Shown: piece after piece, positions 50,346 to 58,296 of the stretch
Position numbering within the stretch: position 1 is the first letter of the stretch
How the letters are laid out: every line of letters starts with the position of its first letter
Made by a program: the position numbers and the translations under genes
The notes under the pieces: generated by a model
What the model saw: only the letters and a program-made list of their open reading frames with translations
What the model was told of the DNA's origin: nothing
Databases searched by the model: none
Assembly: GCA_963746265.1 (NCBI GenBank)
Contig: CAVVAM010000011.1
Coordinates: forward strand, 496,001 to 560,000
Reading direction: 5' to 3'
Length of the DNA: 64,000 bases
From: Ilumatobacter sp963746265
GTDB lineage: Bacteria > Actinomycetota > Acidimicrobiia > Acidimicrobiales > Ilumatobacteraceae

Positions 50346-52190
50346 ATGAACACAGGACTCAAGGTCGCGATCGCGGCGCTGCTCGCCGCCCCCGCCATCG
50401 TCGGCCCGTCGGCGGCTTCGGTCACCGAAGCCGCCGTCGTGAGCGAGGCTCCCGTACGGGTGCTCGACACGCGCATCGGCCAGGGAGCACCGCAGGGCAA
50501 GCTCCGCCCCGGATCCGTGCTGCGGTTGCGCATCGACGGGATCGCACAGCGCGGCGAGACGGTGGTGCTCCTCAACCTCACCAGCGATCAGCCGACTGCT
50601 GCCGGTCACGTCTCGGCGTGGCCGTGCGGGTCGTCGGTGCCGAAGACGTCGATCCTCAACGTCACCCCCGGCCGGGCGATCCCCAACATGGTCGCGCTCG
50701 AGTACACGTCCGACGGCGTGTGCTTCTCGTCGTCGACCCCCGTGCACCTGATCGCGGACCTGACCGGTGTGACCACCCAGGGCGAGATCAGGGGCGTCGA
50801 CCCGCAGCGCCTGTTCGACAGCCGCCAGAGCCGAACGGTGCTGCCAGGTCGTGAACACCGATTCGAGATCGCCGGCACGCCCGGCATCCCGGGAGGCGCC
50901 GACGCGGCGGGCGTCAACGTCACGGTCGTCAACCCTCGTGCCGACGGGTGGGTCCTCGTCAAGCCGTGCGGCGCCCCGTCGTCGGCCTCGACGATCAACT
51001 TCCGCCGCAACGAGGTCGTTCCGCACTTCACGTTCACGGCGCTCGAGTCCGGCGCGCTCTGCGTGGTCACGCTCGTGGAGACCGACCTGATCATCGACAC
51101 GTTCGCGTGGATGGCCTCCGACAGCGAGCTGGAGATGGTCACCCCCAACCGTGCGCTCGACACCCGCAACGGTCAAGGCGGCCGACGCGGTGCGCTGCGA
51201 AACGGCGACAAGATCGAGGTACAGATCGCGGGCCGCGCCGGGGTCAAGAACAACGCGGACACCGCGACCGTCAACATCGTCGGAGTCGAGCCGGTGGCCA
51301 ATGGTCACGTCACCGCTTGGCCGTGCGACGAGCGCGAGCCGACCTCGTCGGTCCTGAATCTCTGGCCGGGCATGCTGCGCTCCAACCAGGCGATGCTGTC
51401 GCTGGCCGGCAGCGGGAAGCTGTGTCTGCGCGCCACGATCGCCGGTTCGAGCGGCGTCCACCTCGTACTCGACGTGGTCGGGTACACCGGCGGAACCGGC
51501 ACGGCGCCCCCGATCGAATCTCCGGTCGAACCTCCGCCCCCGCCCCCCGGCGGCTCCGGTGGCTTCGACACGCTGCCCGTGGGTGCCACCCTGCCGTCCG
51601 GGGCAGCCTGCGCGGCACGGGTCAAGGCGACGCCCGAGATCCGGCCCGAGAACAACACGGCCAACCGCAACCGGGGCAGTCGTGCGAACGCCAACAACCG
51701 GGATGGCTGGGCACCGTTCAATCGTGTCGACGGTGACTTCTCCGGCACCACCGACGAGATCATCCAGTGGGCCGCCTGCAAATGGGGCATCGACGAAGAC
51801 ATCGCACGGGCGCAGGTGATCAAGGAGTCGTACTGGTACCAGTCCACCAACGGTGACGGCGGGGAATCCTGGGGGCTCGGCCAGGTTCGCGACACGGCGC
51901 ACCAGTCGGCGTTCCAGTACCCGTCGGTCAACGCCCGCAACTCGTCGGCGTACAACCTCGACTACACCTACGCCTCGTGGCGGGCGTGCTACGAGGGCGT
52001 CTACGACTGGCTCAACCAGTTCCCACGCGGTCGGGACTACGGCCCCGGCGACGAGTGGGGATGCGTCGGCCTGTGGTTCACCGGCCGCTGGTACAACGGC
52101 GACGACGCCTACCTGAACCAGCCGGGTGACAGCGTGCGCTGGCACTTCGAGAACCGCACCTGGGAGACACCCCAGTTCATCAACGGCTGA
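50346..52190 (+). CDS. Secreted protein with three AWPC repeats and a lysozyme-fold C-terminus
   Basis: 614 aa. Signal peptide about 1-24 (LKVAIAALLAAPAIVGPSAA). Three repeats of about 115 aa follow, each starting near VRVLDTRIGQG / QRLFDSRQSRT / NRALDTRNGQGG and carrying a central GHVSAWPCG-type block; the Cys probably form disulfides. After a Pro-rich linker (PVEPPPPPPGG), residues about 440-614 look like a transglycosylase SLT/lysozyme-like domain: ARAQVIKESYWYQSTNG (candidate catalytic Glu) and SWGLGQVRDTAHQSAFQYPS. A cell-wall lytic enzyme or wall-binding protein is likely. ATG with AAGGA Shine-Dalgarno. Confidence 0.8.
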   Translation: MNTGLKVAIAALLAAPAIVGPSAASVTEAAVVSEAPVRVLDTRIGQGAPQGKLRPGSVLRLRIDGIAQRGETVVLLNLTSDQPTAAGHVSAWPCGSSVPKTSILNVTPGRAIPNMVALEYTSDGVCFSSSTPVHLIADLTGVTTQGEIRGVDPQRLFDSRQSRTVLPGREHRFEIAGTPGIPGGADAAGVNVTVVNPRADGWVLVKPCGAPSSASTINFRRNEVVPHFTFTALESGALCVVTLVETDLIIDTFAWMASDSELEMVTPNRALDTRNGQGGRRGALRNGDKIEVQIAGRAGVKNNADTATVNIVGVEPVANGHVTAWPCDEREPTSSVLNLWPGMLRSNQAMLSLAGSGKLCLRATIAGSSGVHLVLDVVGYTGGTGTAPPIESPVEPPPPPPGGSGGFDTLPVGATLPSGAACAARVKATPEIRPENNTANRNRGSRANANNRDGWAPFNRVDGDFSGTTDEIIQWAACKWGIDEDIARAQVIKESYWYQSTNGDGGESWGLGQVRDTAHQSAFQYPSVNARNSSAYNLDYTYASWRACYEGVYDWLNQFPRGRDYGPGDEWGCVGLWFTGRWYNGDDAYLNQPGDSVRWHFENRTWETPQFING

Positions 52191-52211
52191 GCCGCCCGCC
52201 GGTGAGTTCCG

Positions 52212-53399
52212 TCAGTACAGCGGGCGGATGACGAGCCCGGTCAGCAACTTCGGCGTGAAGAACGTCGACTTCGGCGGCATCAGGAGACCCTCACGTGCCG
52301 TGCGTTCGATCTCGTCGACCCCGACGGGTCGGATGAGCACGGCGGCGGTGATCGAATCGTCGGTGGTCATCAGCGTGTACAACTCGTGAACGCCGTGCTG
52401 GTACGTCACCGTCGCCGGCGAGTCGTCCAACAGGTGTTCGAGCCAGAGGCCGTCGAGCGACCGGATGCCGTCGAACGCGCCGGGTCGCGGTGTGAGCCAC
52501 TGCCCGTCGCCGTTGGGCGCCACGAGGCAGAGCGAGCCCCGCGCCTCCATCTCCGCCGGGGTCGCCGGGCTCACGCCACCGGCATCGGTGACCTCGAAGC
52601 CGACGGACAGCGCGGCGACGAGATCGTCGAACCCGATGTCGCGGTAGACACGATGGATGGCCTCGACGCTGAGCTGATCGGCGACCAGCTCGCTCACGAA
52701 CGCGAGTGTCAGCTCGGCCGCCGAACCGTGATCGCCGGTCCCGGACCTGATCTCGTCTCGGTAGCGGCGGGCGACGCCGTACCGGTGATGACCATCGGCG
52801 ATCAACACGTCATCCGACCGGACCATCGCGCTGATCGCCCCGACGCGTTCGGTGTCGGTGACCCGCTCGACCGTGTGCGTGACGCCGTCGACCGTGACCG
52901 TACCGACCGGCTCGCCCGGCTCGGCGAGCAGCTGCGTCAGGTCGGATGCGAGGGACAACCCCCAGATCGGTGAGAGATTGGCCCGCGTCGAACGCGTCAG
53001 ATCGAGACGGTCGGTCGACGCCTTCGGCGTGACCCGCTCGTGAGGGAGGACCCCACCGACACCGTCGTCGACGACCTCGAGCGCTCCGAGCACGCCGACG
53101 ATCTCACGGTCACGGCCGGTCGAGTCTGCGAACGACATCCGGTACAGCGTGAAGGAGGGCTCGCCATCGCGTACGAGGACCCCGTCGGCGAGCCAGCTCC
53201 GGAGCCGGTCGGCGGCGAGCTCGTACCGATCGGCACCGTCGTGGTCGCGCGGCACGTCGACCCGAACGACGTTGTGATCGTGGCGGGCGGCGAGCGTGTC
53301 CATGTCGGCGTCCGACAGCACGTCGTACGGGGGAGCCGTGACGCGATCGAGCGGATCGGAGGCATACCGGAGCGCAGCAAAGGGTTCGAACCGAGGCAC
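52212..53399 (-). CDS. DUF1015-domain protein
   Basis: 395 aa. Typical DUF1015 features: PRFEPFAALRYASDPLDRVT with APPYDVLSD, DRYELAADRLRSWLADGVL, GVLPHERVTPKASTDRLDL, and IADGHHRYGVARRYRDEI. Widely distributed uncharacterised protein, sometimes near SerA/SerC in other genomes; function unknown. GTG start at 53399 gives VPRFEPF directly. Divergent from the HAD gene with 45 bp between starts. Confidence 0.88.
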   Translation of the reverse strand: MPRFEPFAALRYASDPLDRVTAPPYDVLSDADMDTLAARHDHNVVRVDVPRDHDGADRYELAADRLRSWLADGVLVRDGEPSFTLYRMSFADSTGRDREIVGVLGALEVVDDGVGGVLPHERVTPKASTDRLDLTRSTRANLSPIWGLSLASDLTQLLAEPGEPVGTVTVDGVTHTVERVTDTERVGAISAMVRSDDVLIADGHHRYGVARRYRDEIRSGTGDHGSAAELTLAFVSELVADQLSVEAIHRVYRDIGFDDLVAALSVGFEVTDAGGVSPATPAEMEARGSLCLVAPNGDGQWLTPRPGAFDGIRSLDGLWLEHLLDDSPATVTYQHGVHELYTLMTTDDSITAAVLIRPVGVDEIERTAREGLLMPPKSTFFTPKLLTGLVIRPLY

Positions 53400-53444
53400 G
53401 TCGCACAGGGTGGCAGACGGGCCGACCTGGTACAAACGATCTCC

Positions 53445-54251
53445 ATGCAGCGGCACCCACCGATCGCGGATCTCGCGTCGATCGAATTCGTGCTGTGCGA
53501 CCTCGACGGTGTCGTCTGGCTGGCGCACGAGGCGATCCCGGGTGCGTCGGCCGCGATCGAACGACTGCGCGCCAGCGGTCGACGGGTGCTCTTCGTGACG
53601 AACAACTCGGTCTCGACGGTGGGCGACCACGAGTCCGCGCTCATCGACATCGGCGTGCCGGCGGTCGGCGACGTCGTCACGAGCGCCCAGGCCGCGGCCT
53701 CACTGGTCGGCCCCGGGGACCGCGTGCTCGTGTGTGGGGGCCCGGGCGTGTCGGAAGCGGTCGGTGCCCGTGGTGCCGAGCTGATGCCGCTCGACGGGTA
53801 CGACGCGCCGAACGCCGTCGTCGTCGGCCTCGACCGCAGTTTCGACTTCGCCAAGCTCACCGCCACCAGTCGCGCCGTCCGGGAGGGGGCGCGCTTCGTG
53901 GCGACCAACGACGATGCGACGTTCCCGACTCCGTCCGGGTTCACACCGGGTGCCGGTTCGATCGTGGCGGCGGTGGCCACCGCCGCCGGCTCCGAACCCG
54001 TCATCGCCGGAAAGCCTCACCGCCCGATGGCCGATCTCGTGCGCAGCGAGTGCGGCCCCCGGTTCTCCGCCGCCACGGCGATCATGGTCGGCGATCGGTG
54101 GTCGACCGACGGTGCCTTTGCCGACGTGCTCGGGTGTCCGTTCGCGCTCGTTCGCAGCGGTGTCACACCGCCAGGAGTGGACGCGGGCGGAGTGGCCGAC
54201 CTCGACGAGGCCGACCTGCCGGCGGTCGCCAATCAGATTCTCGGAGTCTGA
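53445..54251 (+). CDS. HAD-superfamily phosphatase, NagD type
   Basis: 268 aa. HAD motif I IEFVLCDLDGVVWLAHEAIPG (DXDXV), motif II FVTNNSVSTV, cap domain between, motif III Lys in VIAGKPHRPMADL and motif IV MVGDRWSTDGAFAD. This is the class IIA family (NagD/phosphoglycolate/4-nitrophenylphosphatase). Likely hydrolyses a small sugar or nucleotide phosphate. ATG at 53445. A single-gene unit followed by the Lys-rich gene. Confidence 0.9.
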   Translation: MQRHPPIADLASIEFVLCDLDGVVWLAHEAIPGASAAIERLRASGRRVLFVTNNSVSTVGDHESALIDIGVPAVGDVVTSAQAAASLVGPGDRVLVCGGPGVSEAVGARGAELMPLDGYDAPNAVVVGLDRSFDFAKLTATSRAVREGARFVATNDDATFPTPSGFTPGAGSIVAAVATAAGSEPVIAGKPHRPMADLVRSECGPRFSAATAIMVGDRWSTDGAFADVLGCPFALVRSGVTPPGVDAGGVADLDEADLPAVANQILGV

Positions 54252-54272
54252 GCCCTCGATTCGGTCGGCCGG

Positions 54273-54278
54273 TAGGCT
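54273..54278 (+). promoter_or_regulatory. -10 box (TAGGCT) of the Lys-rich repeat gene
   Basis: TAGGCT 6 nt before the ATG at 54285. Confidence 0.5.
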
Positions 54279-54284
54279 GTCGAC

Positions 54285-54872
54285 ATGGAAACGTCCTCGC
54301 TCCAGAAGCTCCTCGACGCCGGTGTCCAGTTCACCGACATGACCCGAAAGCAGGCTGAGTCGATCGTCAAGTCACTCGTCCAGAACGGCGAACTACGCCG
54401 CAACGACGCCGAGAAGGCCATCCAGGAACTCGTGGAGCGCGGCAAGGAGGCGTCGGAGCGGCTGAACGCCAGGATCGAGGCCGAAGTCGACAAGCAGGTC
54501 AAGGCCGCCCGAGCTCGGTTCGACGACCTGGAGGACCGCGTCGAAGCGCTCGCCGAGCAGGTGAAGTCGATCGCACCCTCGGGCGGCACCAAGAGGTCGG
54601 CCGCGAAGAAGACCCCGGCCAAGAAGACCCCAGCCAAGAAGACCCCAGCCAAGAAGACCCCAGCCAAGAAGACCCCAGCCAAGAAGACCCCGGCCAAGAA
54701 GACCCCGGCCAAGAAGACCCCGGCCAAGAAGACCCCAGCCAAGAAGACCACGGCCAAGAAGACCCCGGCCAAGAAGACCCCGGCCAAGAAGACCCCGGCC
54801 AAGAAGACCCCGGCCAAGAAGGCTGTCGGATCCTCGGGCGTGCGCAAGGTCAGCACCACCCGAACCTCCTGA
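54285..54872 (+). CDS. Phasin-like protein with a (KKTPA)14 basic tail
   Basis: 195 aa. Residues 1-100 are a predicted long helix/coiled coil (KQAESIVKSLVQNGELRRND, EAEVDKQVKAARARFDDLED), like phasins or PhaF-type granule proteins. The rest is 14 units of KKTPA (one KKTTA) plus KKAVG, a histone H1-like tail expected to bind DNA or polyphosphate. The tail is encoded by 15-bp tandem repeats. Could be a nucleoid-associated or PHA-granule protein; no pha gene is near. Leaderless ATG. TlyA starts 4 nt after. Confidence 0.75.
   Translation: METSSLQKLLDAGVQFTDMTRKQAESIVKSLVQNGELRRNDAEKAIQELVERGKEASERLNARIEAEVDKQVKAARARFDDLEDRVEALAEQVKSIAPSGGTKRSAAKKTPAKKTPAKKTPAKKTPAKKTPAKKTPAKKTPAKKTPAKKTPAKKTTAKKTPAKKTPAKKTPAKKTPAKKAVGSSGVRKVSTTRTS
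54606..54815 (+). repeat. 15-bp tandem repeat (14 copies) in the Lys-rich tail gene
   Basis: AAGAAGACCCCGGCC and AAGAAGACCCCAGCC variants repeat 14 times without gaps (one unit reads AAGAAGACCACGGCC); encodes KKTPA. Copies 2-5 and 9 have the A variant, so blocks of units look duplicated. Confidence 0.95.
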
Positions 54873-54876
54873 CCCG

Positions 54877-55665
54877 TTGACGCGCCGTCGCCTCGACGCC
54901 GAGCTGCTCCGACGCGGCCTGGTCTCGAGCCGGACCGAGGCGCAGCAGCTCATCGGAGCGAACCGCATCACGGTCAACGGTGCCGTCGCCGACAAGGCGG
55001 CACGTCAGGTGGCGCCCGGTGACCAACTCGTCGTCGTCGGTCCGCCGTCGCGCTTCGTGGGACGGGGAGCGTACAAACTCGACCACGCATTGCAGGAGTT
55101 CGATCTGGACGTCAGCGGGATGCGGGTGCTCGATGCCGGTGCCTCCACCGGCGGCTTCACCGATTGTGTCCTGCAGCGGGGCGCCGCCCACGTGGTCGCG
55201 GTCGACGTCGGACACGGCCAACTGCACGAGCGTCTCCGCTCCGACCCCCGCGTCACGAACCTCGAACGCACGAACGTCCGCCACGTCGACCGGGAGACCA
55301 TCGGTGGGCCCGTCGACCTCGTCGTCGGCGATCTGTCGTTCATCTCGCTGCGACTGGTCATCGCCCCGCTGGTGTCGGTGTGCCAGCCTGGAGCCTCGAT
55401 GGTGCTGTTGGTGAAACCACAGTTCGAAGCCGGCCGATCAGAGGTGAGCCGCGGCCGGGGCGTCATCAGCGACCCCGAGATCTGGGCCCGGGTGAGATCG
55501 GAGATCGGCGCAGCAGTCGCTGATGCCGGCTGCGAGATCGTCGGTTGGACCGAGTCGCCGATCACGGGCGCCGACGGCAACCGCGAGTTCCTCCTGCACG
55601 CGAAGGTTCCCCGGAGTTCCCGACCGTCCGGTCCCGAACGTCGGATCGAGGCGGGCGACACATGA
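54877..55665 (+). CDS. tlyA: TlyA-family rRNA methyltransferase/hemolysin-like protein
   Basis: 262 aa. N-terminal S4 RNA-binding domain (RRRLDAELLRRGLVSSRTEA, ANRITVNGAVADKAARQV) and an FtsJ-like SAM methyltransferase: MRVLDAGASTGGFTDCVLQRG (motif I), VAVDVGHGQL, VDLVVGDLSFISL, and MVLLVKPQFEAGR. TlyA 2'-O-methylates cytidines in 16S and 23S rRNA; in mycobacteria this confers capreomycin sensitivity. TTG start at 54877 keeps the S4 domain whole and follows the Lys-rich gene by 4 nt. Next come nadK and recN, as in many actinobacteria. Confidence 0.92.
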   Translation: MTRRRLDAELLRRGLVSSRTEAQQLIGANRITVNGAVADKAARQVAPGDQLVVVGPPSRFVGRGAYKLDHALQEFDLDVSGMRVLDAGASTGGFTDCVLQRGAAHVVAVDVGHGQLHERLRSDPRVTNLERTNVRHVDRETIGGPVDLVVGDLSFISLRLVIAPLVSVCQPGASMVLLVKPQFEAGRSEVSRGRGVISDPEIWARVRSEIGAAVADAGCEIVGWTESPITGADGNREFLLHAKVPRSSRPSGPERRIEAGDT

Positions 55666-55675
55666 CGGGCCGGCC

Positions 55676-56539
55676 ATGACGAGCATCGTGATCATGGTGC
55701 ATCACGAGCGACGCGACGCCCGAGCCCTCGCCGATTCCACGGCGTCGTGGCTGCGCGACCGCGGCCACGAGGCGTGGATGCTGCCCGGCGATGCAGGCAC
55801 ATCGGATCTGAGCCACCTGGCGACCGATCGGCCGGCGGGCGACGCCGATCTCGTCCTCTGCCTCGGTGGTGACGGCACCATGCTGCGAGCCGTCCGCCTG
55901 CTCGAGGGCGCCCCGGTGCCACTGCTGGGCGTGAACCTGGGCCGCCTCGGATACCTGACCGAAATCGAGGTCGGCTCGGTCACCGACGCGCTCGAACGAT
56001 TCGAGCGCGGGTCCGAGGCCGGCCACTGGCATCTCGACGAACGCATGATGCTGTCGATCGTCGTCACCGGCCCCGACGGAACCCCACAGGGGAACTGGCG
56101 GGCGCTCAACGAAGCCGTCGTCGAGAAGCGCGTGTCGGGGCACACGGTGCACCTCCTGGTCCGGATCGACGGCGAGCCGTTCACCTCGTATGCCGCCGAC
56201 GGACTGATCGTCTCGACGCCGACCGGCTCGACCGCCTATTCGATGTCGGCCCGCGGTCCGGTCGTCTCGCCCAAGCACCGCGCGCTCCTGGTGACGCCCG
56301 TGGCCCCGCACATGCTCTTCGATCGCAGTCTCGTGCTCGATCCGACCGAGACGGTGGAGATCGAGGTGCTCGGCGAACGTGAGACCGCGGTCGCGGTCGA
56401 CGGCCGTCCGGTGTGTGATCTCACGGCCGGAACGACCGTGCTGTGCACGCCGTCGTCGAGCACCGCTCGGTTCGTGCGTTTCGGGGCCCACCACTATCAC
56501 CAGGTGTTGAAGGCCAAGTTCGGCCTCACCGACCGATGA
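55676..56539 (+). CDS. nadK: NAD kinase
   Basis: 287 aa. Catalytic GGDGTMLRAVRLLE and the binding segment YAADGLIVSTPTGSTAYSMS are both intact, with NLGRLGYLTEIE between. Phosphorylates NAD+ to NADP+ using ATP or polyphosphate. ATG at 55676, 10 bp after tlyA; an earlier ATG at 55662 ends at once out of frame. recN follows by 31 bp. Confidence 0.96.
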   Translation: MTSIVIMVHHERRDARALADSTASWLRDRGHEAWMLPGDAGTSDLSHLATDRPAGDADLVLCLGGDGTMLRAVRLLEGAPVPLLGVNLGRLGYLTEIEVGSVTDALERFERGSEAGHWHLDERMMLSIVVTGPDGTPQGNWRALNEAVVEKRVSGHTVHLLVRIDGEPFTSYAADGLIVSTPTGSTAYSMSARGPVVSPKHRALLVTPVAPHMLFDRSLVLDPTETVEIEVLGERETAVAVDGRPVCDLTAGTTVLCTPSSSTARFVRFGAHHYHQVLKAKFGLTDR

Positions 56540-56570
56540 GCGTCACACCCCGCTGGTTGACTGACCGACG

Positions 56571-58172
56571 ATGCTGACCGAACTGCACATCGAGAACCTC
56601 GGCGTGATCGAGCGTGCGTCCCTCGTGTTCGATCGCGGGGTCACGGCCCTGTCCGGCGAGACGGGAGCGGGCAAGACGCTGCTCGTCGAGGCGATCAGCC
56701 TCCTCGTCGGAGGTCGTGCCGACGCATCGATGGTCCGCGCCGGCTCGCCAGAGGCTCGCATCGACGGTCGATTCGACATCGAGACGCCCGACGGCGTCGA
56801 CGAGATGGTGCTGAGCCGTGTCGTACTCGCCCAGGGTCGCTCCCGTGCGTACGTGAACGGGCGGCCGGCAACGGTCGCGTCGCTGGCCGACATCACCCGC
56901 GGCGTGATCGATCTCCACGGCCAGCACGCCCATCAGAGTCTGCTGTCGGTCGCGACGCAACGGGCCGCGCTCGACGAGTTCGGCCAGGTCGACCTCAGCA
57001 CGCTGAGGTCGGCACGGGCTCGGTTGACCGAGCTCGATGCGGAGTTGGCCACGCTCGGCGGTGACGAACGGGCCCGGGCTCGTGAGATCGACCTGCTGCG
57101 CTTCCAGGTCGACGAGCTCGCCGCCGCCGCCGTGGAGGACGCCGACGAGGACGACCGACTCGCCGCGGAGGAGTCGCTGCTGGCCGATGCCGTCGGCCAC
57201 CGTGAAGCCGGCGACGAGGCGCTCGACGCGCTGCGCGGTGACGATCGTCCGATCGATCCGTTGACCGCGGCGATCCTGGCGATCGGCGATCGGGCGCCGT
57301 TCGACGACCTGGCCCGGCGGCTGACGGGCCTGCAGGCGGAGATCGACGACGTCGTGGCCGAACTCCGTTCGCTGACCGAGGCGATCGAAGAACGACCCGA
57401 GCGCCTCGCCGAGCTGCGCGCGCGCCGCCAGTTGCTCGTCGATCTGCGGCGCAAGTACGGCCACGACCTGACCGAGGTCATGGCGTTCCACGCCCGAGCC
57501 GACGACCGCTTGCGCGAGCTCGAGAACTACGACCGGCGCGCCGCCGAACTCGACCTCGCGCGGGTCGCCGCCGTCGAGGACGAACGTGCGGCCGCGGAGG
57601 CCGTCGGTCGCGCACGGCGGGCCGCCGCCCCCCGGCTCGCCGCCGCGGTCGAGCAGCGGCTGCGTGTCTTGGCGATGCCGAACGCGTCGATCGCCGTCCA
57701 GGTGGGTCGCGACGACGACGACCATCCGGGTGACGAGGTCCGCTTCCTGCTGTCGGCGAACCCGGGTTCGCCGATGTTGCCACTGCACCGGGTCGCGTCC
57801 GGGGGTGAGCTCGCACGGGCCATGCTGGCGCTGCGCCTGGTGCTCGTTGCAGGCGATGACCGCCCGAGGGCCGGAACACTCGTGTTCGACGAGGTCGACG
57901 CCGGAATCGGTGGGGCCGCCGCAGCCGCCGTGGGCGAGGCGCTCGCCGATCTCGGGGTCCACCATCAGGTGTTGATCGTGACGCACCTCCCGCAGGTCGC
58001 GGCCCGGGCGACACGGCAACTCGTGGTGGCCAAGACGGTGCACGCCGACCAGACCTTCACGACTGTCGACGAGGTCGCCGGCGACGATCGCGTCGGCGAG
58101 ATCGCCCGCATGCTCGCCGGATCGGAGACGTCGGTGGCCCTCGAACACGCGCGCGACCTGCTCGATCGGTGA
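56571..58172 (+). CDS. recN: DNA repair ATPase RecN
   Basis: 533 aa. SMC-like: MLTELHIENLGVIERASLVF, Walker A SGETGAGKTLLVEAI, arginine-rich coiled arms in the middle (about 150-360), signature LHRVASGGELARAMLAL, Walker B TLVFDEVDAGIGG and VLIVTHLPQVAARA. Cohesin-like protein that gathers DNA at double-strand breaks. ATG start. tlyA-nadK-recN is a conserved order. Confidence 0.95.
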   Translation: MLTELHIENLGVIERASLVFDRGVTALSGETGAGKTLLVEAISLLVGGRADASMVRAGSPEARIDGRFDIETPDGVDEMVLSRVVLAQGRSRAYVNGRPATVASLADITRGVIDLHGQHAHQSLLSVATQRAALDEFGQVDLSTLRSARARLTELDAELATLGGDERARAREIDLLRFQVDELAAAAVEDADEDDRLAAEESLLADAVGHREAGDEALDALRGDDRPIDPLTAAILAIGDRAPFDDLARRLTGLQAEIDDVVAELRSLTEAIEERPERLAELRARRQLLVDLRRKYGHDLTEVMAFHARADDRLRELENYDRRAAELDLARVAAVEDERAAAEAVGRARRAAAPRLAAAVEQRLRVLAMPNASIAVQVGRDDDDHPGDEVRFLLSANPGSPMLPLHRVASGGELARAMLALRLVLVAGDDRPRAGTLVFDEVDAGIGGAAAAAVGEALADLGVHHQVLIVTHLPQVAARATRQLVVAKTVHADQTFTTVDEVAGDDRVGEIARMLAGSETSVALEHARDLLDR

Positions 58173-58296
58173 ATTCTCGGTCCGATGTGGCCGTCATCCG
58201 CGCGTTGGCGAGGGCGCGCCGGATATGGTGATCTCCCGTCGTGCTCACGCCCGATACCGACCGCAGAACGGGCGCCCAATGACGGAGGTCAACCAG

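Noticed and set aside
54606..54815. Possible CRISPR array
   Set aside because: Tandem 15-bp units without spacers, in frame and coding KKTPA.
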